A stretch of DNA of 64,000 nucleotides from Burkholderia sp. Ax-1719 (lineage in GTDB: Bacteria; Pseudomonadota; Gammaproteobacteria; Burkholderiales; Burkholderiaceae): NCBI RefSeq assembly GCF_011753055.1, contig NZ_VWWJ01000004.1, forward strand, positions 124,001-188,000. Direction: 5' to 3'. Of this stretch, positions 1-7,709 are shown piece after piece. Numbering within the stretch: position 1 is the first letter of the stretch; every line of letters begins with the position of its first letter. Below the pieces are notes generated by a model. That model ran no database searches. It saw only the letters and a list, made by a program, of their open reading frames with translations, and was not told the origin of the DNA. Position numbers and translations under genes: made by a program.

Positions 1-1
1 C

Positions 2-1120
2 ACGGGCGTTGCTGCACCGCGCATGGCGCGTGAATTTGGGCTTTCCGTGCGTCAATTGGGCATTGCGTTTAGCGCGGGCATGTTTGGACTGCTGCCGGGC
101 GCGATGCTGGGCGGGCGTCTTGCCGACCTCATTGGCCGCAAGCGCGTGCTGCTGATTTCGATGGTGGCGTTTGGCGCGTTCTCGCTGCTCACCGCGCAAA
201 CGTCCACGTTTGCGACCTTGCTGATTGCTCGCCTGCTGACGGGGCTGGGGCTGGGCGGCGCGATGCCGAACCTGATCGCGCTTTCAGCGGAGGCCGTGCC
301 GGAGCGGTTACGCAATACCGCCGTGAGCATCATGTATTGCGGCATGCCGCTGGGCGGCGCGCTGGCGGCGTTGATCGGCGTACTCAGCGCGGGCGATACC
401 GAATGGCGTCATATTTTCTACGCTGGCGGCTTTGGGCCGCTCGTTATCGCACCGGCAATTCTTGCCTGGCTGCCCGAGTCGCGCGCGTATGCTGCCGCCA
501 GTTCGAACGCGCAGGCCATGCATGGCGGACCACCGTCGACACTGCGGGTACTCTTCGGCGAGGGACGCGCCGCTGTGACGGCGCAGATCTGGGTCAGCTT
601 TTTCTGCACGCTGATCGTGCTGTATTTTCTGCTGAACTGGCTGCCTTCGCTGATCGTGAGCCGCGGCTTGACGCGCAGCCAGGCGGGTGTGACGCAGATA
701 CTGTTCAACGCTGGCAGTGTGATTGGCGTGCTTGCAACCGGCACGCTGATGGACCGCGTGCGTCCGATGCGTGTCGTGGGCGCTGTCTACGCGGGCATCG
801 CTGTTTCGCTGTTCATGCTGGCGGGCGCGAGCAATATGGTGTGGCTTTCCTTGTCGGTGTTGCTGGCCGGAATGGGCGTAGTGGGAGCGCAATCGATGCT
901 TTATGCGCTGTCCGCCACGAGCTACGAAACCGTCATGCGCGGGACGGGTGTTGGCGCGGCGGTTGCGGCGGGCCGTATCGGGTCGATCGTCGGCCCGCTC
1001 GCGGCAGGGCAGCTTCTGGCGGGCGGAGCCAGCGCAACCACGGTGATCGCCGCAAGTATTCCGGTTACGGTAGCGGCCGCGATTGGTGCATTGCTCGCGG
1101 TATCTCGCTCAAAAACGTAG
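2..1120 (+). CDS. MFS aromatic-acid transporter (MhpT-like), 5' partial
   Basis: This is a major facilitator superfamily permease of the aromatic acid:H+ symporter type, acting in the inner membrane. The reading frame is open back to the window edge, so the start codon lies outside; the ATG at 23 is internal, because the codons before it (TGVAAPR) match the usual first-helix end of this family. Visible hallmarks are the loop 2-3 motif GGRLADLIGRKRVL, the helix pair ending in TGLGLGGAMPNLIAL and the domain-joining WLPES. Order and wording resemble the 3-hydroxyphenylpropionate transporter MhpT, so an aromatic carboxylate substrate is inferred, not shown. The gene is convergent with the marR-type gene at 1227-1736. 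Upstream partners are not in the window. Confidence 0.85.
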   Translation, partial: TGVAAPRMAREFGLSVRQLGIAFSAGMFGLLPGAMLGGRLADLIGRKRVLLISMVAFGAFSLLTAQTSTFATLLIARLLTGLGLGGAMPNLIALSAEAVPERLRNTAVSIMYCGMPLGGALAALIGVLSAGDTEWRHIFYAGGFGPLVIAPAILAWLPESRAYAAASSNAQAMHGGPPSTLRVLFGEGRAAVTAQIWVSFFCTLIVLYFLLNWLPSLIVSRGLTRSQAGVTQILFNAGSVIGVLATGTLMDRVRPMRVVGAVYAGIAVSLFMLAGASNMVWLSLSVLLAGMGVVGAQSMLYALSATSYETVMRGTGVGAAVAAGRIGSIVGPLAAGQLLAGGASATTVIAASIPVTVAAAIGALLAVSRSKT

Positions 1121-1165
1121 AAGTGCTGACTATTGTGGCCTGAGTGATTGACGTGTTCCTGGTAT

Positions 1166-1199
1166 CAAAACCCATCGCAACGCTTGCGATGCGATGGGT
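1166..1199 (-). terminator. Rho-independent terminator of the marR-type gene
   Basis: Ten-base arms ACCCATCGCA (1170-1179) and TGCGATGGGT (1190-1199) pair perfectly around a 10-nt loop. Read on the minus strand the stem is followed by TTTT (complement of 1166-1169), so it terminates transcripts of the gene at 1227-1736. It may also stop read-through of the convergent transporter gene. Confidence 0.7.
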
Positions 1200-1226
1200 G
1201 CTTCGTATTGTTCGACTGGAAGCCTG

Positions 1227-1736
1227 CTAGACCGCGCGCAGATTGCGCACGCAGGTATGTAGCAAGGTCTGAAGCGTCTGCGCGGTAGCGGGCGCGACGT
1301 CGTCGAGCATCGCGCGCTCCACCTGATCGACCGCCTGATCGCAGGCATCGAGCAGCGTCTTTCCTTCATCGGTCAGCGAGAGCAGCACCACACGACGGTT
1401 CATCGGGTCGGGTTCGCGCGCGACCCAGCCGCTGGCTTCCATCGTCTTCACCACCTCATTGGCTGATTGCGGCGTGATGAACGAACGCTCGGCAATCTGC
1501 GCATTCGACGAGCGTCCACGTGCACGTAGCACCGACAGGGCGGTGTATTGCGGCAGCGTCAGACCATGCATGACGAGCGCTTCGGTAAGCCGGCGCGAGA
1601 TGACGCGGTCGAGTTGCCCAATCAGATAACTCAGGCGCATGGGCGGTACAGCGCGCTGCGTTCCATCGGCGCCTGGCGATTCTGGTTTATTTGCTGGCGT
1701 GGTTGCGGCTTCGATGGTGGAGGTTTTTCTGGCCAT
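1227..1736 (-). CDS. MarR family transcriptional regulator
   Basis: A 169-residue winged-helix protein of the MarR family. After a disordered N-terminal tail of about 30 residues come the dimerisation helix (RLSYLIGQLDRVISRRL), the recognition region (NAQIAERSFITPQSANEVVKTMEASGWV, roughly residues 78-105) and the wing with the family signature DPMNRRVVLLSLTDEGK. Such proteins bind short palindromes and are released by small phenolic ligands; with an aromatic-acid transporter as convergent neighbour a phenolic effector is a reasonable guess only. No clear Shine-Dalgarno sequence precedes the ATG at 1736, and a later start near the MRLSYLI methionine is possible. A 13-bp palindrome at 1795-1807 could be its own operator. 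Confidence 0.88.
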   Translation of the reverse strand: MARKTSTIEAATTPANKPESPGADGTQRAVPPMRLSYLIGQLDRVISRRLTEALVMHGLTLPQYTALSVLRARGRSSNAQIAERSFITPQSANEVVKTMEASGWVAREPDPMNRRVVLLSLTDEGKTLLDACDQAVDQVERAMLDDVAPATAQTLQTLLHTCVRNLRAV

Positions 1737-1794
1737 TGGCGATCAAAGGCGATTTAGGAGTAGGGAGACGTCATCGCGTATTCTACTTTATATG

Positions 1795-1807
1795 TCAGGG
1801 AACCTGA
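1795..1807. promoter_or_regulatory. Palindrome, candidate MarR operator
   Basis: TCAGG-GAA-CCTGA is a perfect 5-bp inverted repeat with a 3-nt centre, lying 59 bp upstream of the marR-type start and directly beside AT-rich sequence (TATAAAG on the minus strand) that could be the -10 element. Position and symmetry fit autorepression by the adjacent regulator. The site is inferred from symmetry alone. Confidence 0.4.
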
Positions 1808-1884
1808 TTCTCAGTGAAAGGCAAACGGTGGCCACAGTGACGCTATCGTGATCGGACATGGGGGAACCTAGCGAGCCAAAGCCC

Positions 1885-1904
1885 AAAAGCCGCGAACGCG
1901 GCTT
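1885..1904 (-). terminator. Hairpin after the sigma-54 activator gene
   Basis: AAGCCGCG (1887-1894) and CGCGGCTT (1897-1904) pair perfectly around a 2-nt loop and are followed on the minus strand by TTGGGC. It lies about 60 bp past the stop codon of the activator gene. The U tract is short, so termination may be weak. Confidence 0.45.
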
Positions 1905-1961
1905 GCGGGGTTTCGCGGCCGAGCCGCGGCAGCGGGCGAAAGATCGAGCGAAACCTGCTTT

Positions 1962-3305
1962 CTAGGCGTGCGCGGGCGACCCGGAGCGCGCAGGCTTCTT
2001 CGCGTTGCTTGCTGCTTCCGTTGCGGTCGTTGTAGCCGCGTGCGTTTGCGCGTGGGCCACATCTATTACATCGCCCAGCGAGTCGGGCATCGCGTTCAAA
2101 CCCAGATCGGCGGCGGTGATGATCGGGCTTTCGGCCATGACGAGGGTGCGGCGAATGCAATTGAAGAGTTCGCGCACATTGCCGGGCCAGTCGTATTGAC
2201 GCAATGCGGCCAGCGCATCGGTAGAAAAGCCGCGAATCTTCTGCTGTGCTTCCTTTTTGTAGAGCGCAAGGGCGTGCTGGGCGAGCAATTCGATATCGGT
2301 TCCGCGCTCGCGTAGCGGCGGCTTGGTGACTTTCAGCACGCAAAGCCGGTGATAAAGATCGGCGCGAAACTTTCCTTGCGCCACGGCCGCTTCGAGATCC
2401 ACGTGCGTCGCCGAAATAATGCGCACGTCCACCTTGATGGGCGTATTGCTGCCAAGGCGCTCGAACGTCCCTTCCTGCAGAAAACGCAGCAGCACCGCCT
2501 GGCACGAATAAGGCATATCGCCGATTTCGTCGAGAAATAACGTACCGTGAGCGGCCGATTCAATGCGGCCGATTTTCTGCTGCAATGCGCCCGTAAATGC
2601 ACCGCGTTCGTGGCCAAATAATTCGGCTTGCAACAGCGTGGTGGGAATGGCCGCGCAATTGATCGCCACATAAGGCAGACGCGCACGCGACGAGCGATTA
2701 TGAATTGCACGCGCGGCGAGTTCCTTGCCCGTGCCCGATTCACCGCAGATAAACACCGGCGCAGGCGTGCGTGCGCACTTTTGAATGCCGCGGTAAAGCT
2801 CCTGCATGGCGTCGCATTCGCCGATCATGTCGAACTGCCCTTGAGCGCGTCGGCTGCTGATGCGACGGGGTTCGTCCTGGGCGGGCGACGATGCGTCGCG
2901 CAGCGTCGCCAGTCCATAAGCGTGCCCGATTGCGAATAGCAGGCTTTGCTCGGGGTAGGGCGACGTAATGAAGTCGTAGCAGTGATCGACGATAAATTGC
3001 CGGGCGGCGCCATCGGCCTGGCCAGGCTGAACCAGCGCGATCCACGTGATTTTCGCGCGGCGCACGGACTTTTGCAGTGCGCTGAGTTGCTCCGGCGTGG
3101 CGTTCTGCGGCAACTCGATCAGGCCCACGCGTGGCGCGACTTTCATGGCCGCGTCGGGAGCGGCTTCCGTGTCCGTTGTTACCACAACCTGCCATGCAGC
3201 CGCCGAAAGCAATTCGACGATTCGGGGCGAAGGATTGCCCGACACATAAAGCACCTGACGTTCCGCCGCTGATGAAGCCGCTGATTCCGCCGCTAAGGTA
3301 TTCAT
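1962..3305 (-). CDS. Sigma-54 activator, VpsR-like, without visible DNA-binding domain
   Basis: A 447-residue bacterial enhancer-binding protein. The start at 3305 is chosen because GGGAGG stands 4 nt before it; an upstream in-frame ATG at 3323 has none. Residues about 15-135 form a degenerate receiver or VpsR-type domain without obvious phospho-acceptor context. The AAA+ domain follows: Walker A GESGTGKE (188-195), sigma-54 contact loop GAFTGA (235-240), Walker B TLFLDEIGDM (255-264) and WPGNVREL near 383. The protein then ends in a low-complexity Ala/Thr tail of about 40 residues; the Fis-type helix-turn-helix expected at the C terminus is absent in every frame downstream. It lies 3.1 kb from a sigma-54 promoter that heads the Tad pilus operon, the likely target. 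Confidence 0.9.
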   Translation of the reverse strand: MNTLAAESAASSAAERQVLYVSGNPSPRIVELLSAAAWQVVVTTDTEAAPDAAMKVAPRVGLIELPQNATPEQLSALQKSVRRAKITWIALVQPGQADGAARQFIVDHCYDFITSPYPEQSLLFAIGHAYGLATLRDASSPAQDEPRRISSRRAQGQFDMIGECDAMQELYRGIQKCARTPAPVFICGESGTGKELAARAIHNRSSRARLPYVAINCAAIPTTLLQAELFGHERGAFTGALQQKIGRIESAAHGTLFLDEIGDMPYSCQAVLLRFLQEGTFERLGSNTPIKVDVRIISATHVDLEAAVAQGKFRADLYHRLCVLKVTKPPLRERGTDIELLAQHALALYKKEAQQKIRGFSTDALAALRQYDWPGNVRELFNCIRRTLVMAESPIITAADLGLNAMPDSLGDVIDVAHAQTHAATTTATEAASNAKKPARSGSPAHA

Positions 3306-3493
3306 GTTTCCTCCCAGAAACACACTTGGCCTGCGCCATCAGGAATCCACCGTGTTTACCCGGTGATAGCCCAAATGGTGCGGTGCCACAGAACTACCTT
3401 AATGCATGGGTGGCGCACTTTCAATCAGATCAAAACCGTATCAAGTTTTCAGCTAGCGTTTTTGGCGCACGGATTGTTGAGTTGGCACTTAAT

Positions 3494-4567
3494 TCACATG
3501 CGCCCATGCGCCGCCGCTGTGCGTACGCGCGAGGCCGAGCGTCGGCGCGCGAAGTCCAGTTTGACGACCTGAGCGCTGCGCGTGCCCGAGCGCCGGACCG
3601 GCAGCGCGCTCACCTTGTTGCTTGCCTGATAGCGCCGCCGCACCAGATACACGGGGCGGCCCTTGGTCTCGTGGTAAATGCGCCCGACATATTCGCCCAC
3701 GACGCCTATGCCGATCAGTTCAATGCCGCCCATGAACAGCAGCACCGTCAGCAGTGATGCATAGCCCGGCACTGGATTACCGAACAGCATGGTGCGTCCG
3801 ACGATGAAACCGCCATACAGGAAGGCCCCCGCAGCGATGCTCAGGCCGATGTAGGTCCAACTGCGCAGCGGCACGGTGCTGAAACTCGTGATGCCTTCCA
3901 GCGCGAAATTCCACAAGCGCCAGCCGGAGAACTTCGAATGTCCGGCGCTGCGCGCCTCGCGCTCGTAATCGACGATCACGGTGCGGTAACCGAGCCACGC
4001 GAACAGGCCTTTCATGAAGCGCCGGCGTTCGGGAAGCCGCCGCAGCGCGTTGACGACTTCGCGATCCATCAAGCGGAAGTCGCCGACATTCTCGGGCAGC
4101 TTGACGTCCGAGAGCGCGTTGTGCACCCGGTAATAAAGACCGGCCGCCGTGCGCTTGCTCCAGGTATCGCAGGCGCGGTTGGTTCGCCGCGCGGCGACGA
4201 CGTCGGCACCCGCGCGCCAATGCTCGATCATCACCGGGATGAGGCTGGGCGGGTCCTGGAGATCGGCATCGATGGGAATCACAGCATCGCCGAAAGCCTC
4301 GTCGATACCGGCGGTCAAGGCGGCTTCCTTGCCGAAGTTGCGCGTCAGATCGATCACGCGGATACGGCTGTCTTTGGCGCGCGCGGCTACGAGCCGGTCG
4401 AGCGTGTCATCGCCGCTGCCGTCGTTGATGCAGACGATCTCGAAACGGATCGACGCGATGTCTTCCAGCACCGGCACGATCACTTCAAAAAAGCGCTCGA
4501 CGGCATCGCCTTCGTTGTAGAACGGCGCCACGATCGAGACCAATGGCTTGTTGTTACGTGTAGTCAT
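3494..4567 (-). CDS. Glycosyltransferase family 2, polyprenyl-phosphate type
   Basis: A 357-residue GT-A enzyme of the dolichol/undecaprenyl-phosphate sugar transferase type (GtrB/ArnC-like). The N-terminal catalytic domain shows the opening VSIVAPFYNEG, the nucleotide-binding NDGSGDDT (48-55) and the acceptor motif DADLQDPP (100-107). Two transmembrane helices follow at about 237-262 and 269-292, as expected for enzymes that load a sugar on an undecaprenyl carrier on the cytoplasmic face. The C-terminal 50 residues are basic and unconserved. GGGGGA precedes the ATG. It is the distal gene of a pair with the GT87 gene 73 bp upstream, both divergent from the Tad operon, which suggests a lipid-linked donor for sugar transfer outside the membrane. 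Confidence 0.88.
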   Translation of the reverse strand: MTTRNNKPLVSIVAPFYNEGDAVERFFEVIVPVLEDIASIRFEIVCINDGSGDDTLDRLVAARAKDSRIRVIDLTRNFGKEAALTAGIDEAFGDAVIPIDADLQDPPSLIPVMIEHWRAGADVVAARRTNRACDTWSKRTAAGLYYRVHNALSDVKLPENVGDFRLMDREVVNALRRLPERRRFMKGLFAWLGYRTVIVDYEREARSAGHSKFSGWRLWNFALEGITSFSTVPLRSWTYIGLSIAAGAFLYGGFIVGRTMLFGNPVPGYASLLTVLLFMGGIELIGIGVVGEYVGRIYHETKGRPVYLVRRRYQASNKVSALPVRRSGTRSAQVVKLDFARRRSASRVRTAAAHGRM

Positions 4568-4640
4568 GGTAAGTCCCCCGGTTCAGCCTGCGCGGCGCGA
4601 AGCCACGTCTTTACTGCTGGATAGCGCTTTTTTGAATCGA

Positions 4641-5897
4641 TCAAACGGCCGCTCGTGACACTTCGAACTCGCCTGGTTCGCGCACGCGACGCAAGATAAT
4701 CAGCAACACGAGCAGCAGCACGATCGGACCGATTTGTGGCAACACCGTGAAGCGATTAAACAGTTCGAAGAGCGGCAACAGCCACGCAAGCACGATGACC
4801 GTTTGTTCTCCGCGCAACCACCCGGCGCGTAGTCCCGTGGCCAGCAGCCACGCGAGCGTGATGCCCAGCCAGGCCAGTTCGTAGTGCCACACATACGGGT
4901 TGGCGATCAGCGTGGCGAGCGCGAGGATGGCGGCGCGCGCGCCGGCGTTACGCGTCTTGCGCCAGACATGGCAGGCCGATGCAATTGCCAGCGCGGCAAC
5001 CGTGCCCTGGAGCAGATACGCCAGCTGCAGCGGCACGTCGCCCAGGCGCAGCGCAGCGAACGAAGTGGGCGAAGCGAGCCAGAAGGCCGAGCTATGTTCG
5101 AGGATGAGACTACGCGCGAGATCTGCTGCAAGAAACGAGAGCTTGATCGTATGCAACCCGCACACGGCAATGCTCAGGCCCGCGCAGACGAGCGCGGTTG
5201 CCGCGGCGCTGGCGAATGCGCGCCACGCGCGCGTCGCGATCAGTACGAATGGGAAAACCATCGCCATCTGCGGCTTGATGCATAGCAGTCCGATGCAGAT
5301 GCCGGCGCGCACGGGATAACGCTCGACCCAGCGCACGGCGAAGGCGGCAAGCGAAGCCGTAAGCAGCGAATTCTGCCCGAACAGCGCGGCGACGAACACG
5401 CAGGGGGAGGTTGCCAGCAAGACCATAGCGAGCCGCGCGTTGCCGCTCCAGCGAGCCAGTCGTGAAACGGCCAGCGCGCCCTTGATATACGCGTAAAGGC
5501 TCGCAGAGACAAAGAGCGCGTACGAAAGCAGAAAGGGCAACAGCGCGAACGGCGTGACCAGCACCAGGAAGGTCGGCGGATAAAGCCACGGCAGAAACGA
5601 GTCTTTTACGAAGCTGCCCGAAAGCGCTCGTTCCGCGGCTGAGAACGACGTGAAGTTATAGACCTGCGCTGCCGTGCCGTGGAGCATGACGTGCGACGCG
5701 CTCCAGAAGACCGCGAAGTCGCCGGCCGGTTTGGCCGTTTCAGCCGCGAGAAAGCCGTGCGTGACGCGCGCCCACATCCCAAGAAAGGCGACGTAGAGGA
5801 TGCACATCGTCACGCTGTAGAGGACGAATCGTTCGTGCGTCAGCCAGCCTCGCACGCGATTCCCGGCGCTGCGCGCCGCTTCAAGTGGTAAATCCAT
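4641..5897 (-). CDS. DUF2029/GT87 polytopic membrane glycosyltransferase
   Basis: A 418-residue protein with about ten hydrophobic helices, matching the GT87 (DUF2029) family, which includes mycobacterial polyprenyl-phosphomannose-dependent mannosyltransferases. The first periplasmic loop after helix 1 carries the acidic site region (AGDFAVFWSASHVM, about residues 57-70), and the loop WLYPPTFLVLV at about 104 is a typical family signature, as is IGLLCIKPQMAMVFP. GGGGGCAGG precedes the ATG. It is transcribed with the GT2 gene; the GT2 enzyme would make the lipid-linked sugar and this enzyme would transfer it in the periplasm. The acceptor is unknown; the neighbouring Flp pilus is a candidate. 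Confidence 0.85.
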   Translation of the reverse strand: MDLPLEAARSAGNRVRGWLTHERFVLYSVTMCILYVAFLGMWARVTHGFLAAETAKPAGDFAVFWSASHVMLHGTAAQVYNFTSFSAAERALSGSFVKDSFLPWLYPPTFLVLVTPFALLPFLLSYALFVSASLYAYIKGALAVSRLARWSGNARLAMVLLATSPCVFVAALFGQNSLLTASLAAFAVRWVERYPVRAGICIGLLCIKPQMAMVFPFVLIATRAWRAFASAAATALVCAGLSIAVCGLHTIKLSFLAADLARSLILEHSSAFWLASPTSFAALRLGDVPLQLAYLLQGTVAALAIASACHVWRKTRNAGARAAILALATLIANPYVWHYELAWLGITLAWLLATGLRAGWLRGEQTVIVLAWLLPLFELFNRFTVLPQIGPIVLLLVLLIILRRVREPGEFEVSRAAV

Positions 5898-6882
5898 GGC
5901 CCTGCCCCCGAATGGTCTGCCGATCCGCAGCGCGGTGTGGGCTGTGGTCGTGCGACTTGTTTAGCGTTGCTATTGCTTTATCGACTAATCGTGCGAATGC
6001 AAACAGGCGAAGGGTTTCGTCATTTTGAATCAGTCACTGAACCGATAACCGTTACGCATACGCGTGCTCTCGATTGATTATGTGTGGAAATCGAGCCGCC
6101 TTACAACCCGGCATATTCCATCAGCTTCGACGCCTGGCTCGGGCGAAGCAGTTTTTACCCCAATCATCAGTTCAAAACGGGCGCGATGTTTCAGTGTTGT
6201 ATCAACCGCAGACGGCTTTCCAGCAGGGTGTCCTGGAACGCTCGAAACAGCAGCGCGAATAGAGCCCAGGGAAAGTCCTGATCAGTCGGTCGCAAGCCCT
6301 TTATCTACAAGGCCGGAGCCGTTCGAACGCCTAATCATGGCCGCCAGACGCATGTATCAGATCAGCAACATTTTTAGTTGACAGCCTCAGGCATGAAAAT
6401 CTTACCGAATTGCCTCGAGGCCAGTATTGACGGGCCTGGCGCAGAGCTGGCCCGTACCTTGCCTATGACTAGTTACGCAAGTCGAGCGGTATCGAGATCG
6501 CAACAGGTTCCGCAGGCTTGACGCACAGCACCGGCGAAGACCGGATGAAAAGAAAGACGGGGTAAATCGGGGTATAAAAAATGAGCTACGGGGCTTTTAT
6601 TCGTTTCATCTTTTCCTGCCGTTGCGTGCCAGCACGTAGCACGCTGGCCGCACGGCGGACCATACACCTTCACACATCCATCGGCAGGGCGTTTCATTTG
6701 ACGCCCGCCGTTGCGATGTGCGCCATTCCGGCAGCCGCGATCGCATCGTCCGGCTGCCCGCGCAGGACCGCTCTGCCGCATTAAACCTGATCGGTCAGGC
6801 CCACCCAGTCACTTGAAGTCGTTCACCCCCTCACGCCAATTCCGGCAAGGGGATTTATGTAGTCATCCTAATGGAGTCAATC
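5898..6882. other. 985-bp noncoding divergent region upstream of the Tad operon
   Basis: No reading frame here has a ribosome binding site or recognisable protein. The segment separates the glycosyltransferase pair from flp. It holds the sigma-54 promoter at 6448-6462, a small inverted repeat GCCAGC/GCTGGC at 6628-6648, and a leader of about 400 nt before flp. The part between 5898 and 6440 should contain the glycosyltransferase promoter and any enhancer sites, but no clear motif stood out. Confidence 0.6.
6448..6462 (+). promoter_or_regulatory. Sigma-54 promoter of the Tad/Flp operon
   Basis: TGGCCCGTACCTTGC has the invariant GG and GC exactly 10 nt apart and matches the consensus TGGCACG-N4-TTGC at all but one position. 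It faces flp, whose start codon is 421 bp downstream. A sigma-54 activator gene lies in the same locus, which supports the assignment. The long distance to flp implies a long untranslated leader, or a second promoter closer to the gene. Confidence 0.65.
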
Positions 6883-7053
6883 ATGAAGAACATCATCGCC
6901 AAGGCAAGCCAGTTCATCCGTGACGAAGACGGCATCAGCGCCATCGAATATGCACTGCTCGGTTCGCTGATCGCGCTCGCCATCATTGCGGCCGTTTCGG
7001 GTCTCGCCACGAAGATTTCGACCGCTTTCAACACGATCGGCGATTCGATCTGA
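6883..7053 (+). CDS. flp: Flp type IVb major pilin
   Basis: A 56-residue prepilin of the Flp family, the structural subunit of the Tad pilus. The short leader ends in DEDG, and cleavage by the prepilin peptidase after the Gly gives a mature N terminus ISAIEYALLGSLIA, with the conserved Glu-Tyr pair at +5/+6 and one hydrophobic helix. The start at 6883 is preferred over the in-frame ATG at 6871, because GGAG precedes only the former at proper distance. It is the first gene of the operon running to tadG; a gap of 87 bp separates it from the peptidase gene. Confidence 0.95.
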   Translation: MKNIIAKASQFIRDEDGISAIEYALLGSLIALAIIAAVSGLATKISTAFNTIGDSI

Positions 7054-7140
7054 GTTGTGAGGCGGCGGACGAATCGCCGCTCGCGATTCGTCCGCTCCTC
7101 CAGCGCTTTCATGTCAACACGACAAGAGAAGAGGGCCGCG

Positions 7141-7683
7141 ATGTTTGTCGAGCACCTTCCACCGCAACCCATTCCGCTGTGCGTGGTTCTGCTGGTCATC
7201 GTGACGGCCAGCACGGACCTCGTCGCGCGGCGTATTCCCAATCGCATCGTTCTGGGCGGCTTGATCGTCGCACTGCTTGCGCAATGCTGGCTGTTCGGCC
7301 TGTACAAGGGCGGCTCGGCCTGGCTCGAAGGCGCGCTGGCGGGGTTCGCGCTCTTGTTGCCGTTTTATCTGGTGCGCGGCATGGCCGCCGGCGACGTCAA
7401 GCTGATGATGACGATAGGCGCCTGGGTCGGTCCTGTTTTCGCATTGCACATCGTACTTGTGGCGCTTTTGATCGGCGGCCTGTGGTCGGTCGTGGTGATT
7501 CTGAAGCGCGGCAAGTCAAGAGATCTGGTGCGGTTGATCCGCAATCAATGCGCGCGCTGGCTGCCCGGCGTGGCCTGGGCCGGGAACGCGTCACGCGCGC
7601 AGACGGTCCCGTTGGGCACCTTGCCTTATGGCGTAGCGATTGCGGGCGCAACGATCGGCGTGTTGTTCGCCGCCGTCTACTAG
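7141..7683 (+). CDS. cpaA: Tad prepilin peptidase (CpaA/TadV)
   Basis: A 180-residue inner-membrane aspartyl protease of the A24 family that cleaves the Flp and TadE/F leaders. The first catalytic Asp is in TASTDLVARRIPN (Asp26) and the second in the GxGD-like MAAGDVKLM (Asp85), the two residues expected for this family. It has about five membrane helices and lacks the cysteine-rich methylase domain of PilD, as is usual for TadV. GAAGAGG before the ATG at 7141 decides the start; upstream in-frame GTG 7057 and ATG 7111 lack a ribosome binding site. It lies between flp and cpaB. Confidence 0.92.
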   Translation: MFVEHLPPQPIPLCVVLLVIVTASTDLVARRIPNRIVLGGLIVALLAQCWLFGLYKGGSAWLEGALAGFALLLPFYLVRGMAAGDVKLMMTIGAWVGPVFALHIVLVALLIGGLWSVVVILKRGKSRDLVRLIRNQCARWLPGVAWAGNASRAQTVPLGTLPYGVAIAGATIGVLFAAVY

Positions 7684-7709
7684 CTGGCGAGATAACGAGG
7701 AGCTTTGCC

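Noticed and set aside
308..1143. Long open frames opposite or overlapping the MFS transporter and many other genes
   Set aside because: High GC content gives long shadow frames; the translations are Arg/His-rich and match no family, while the other frame has clear family motifs.
1843..2062. Frameshifted Fis helix-turn-helix for the sigma-54 activator
   Set aside because: The other frames downstream of the AAA+ domain give Arg-rich, non-helical sequence with no Fis pattern, so a simple frameshift does not explain the missing domain.
6064..6781. Open frames of about 100 codons on both strands in the region before flp
   Set aside because: They have no ribosome binding sites, unlikely composition and no recognisable protein; the segment is better explained as regulatory DNA.
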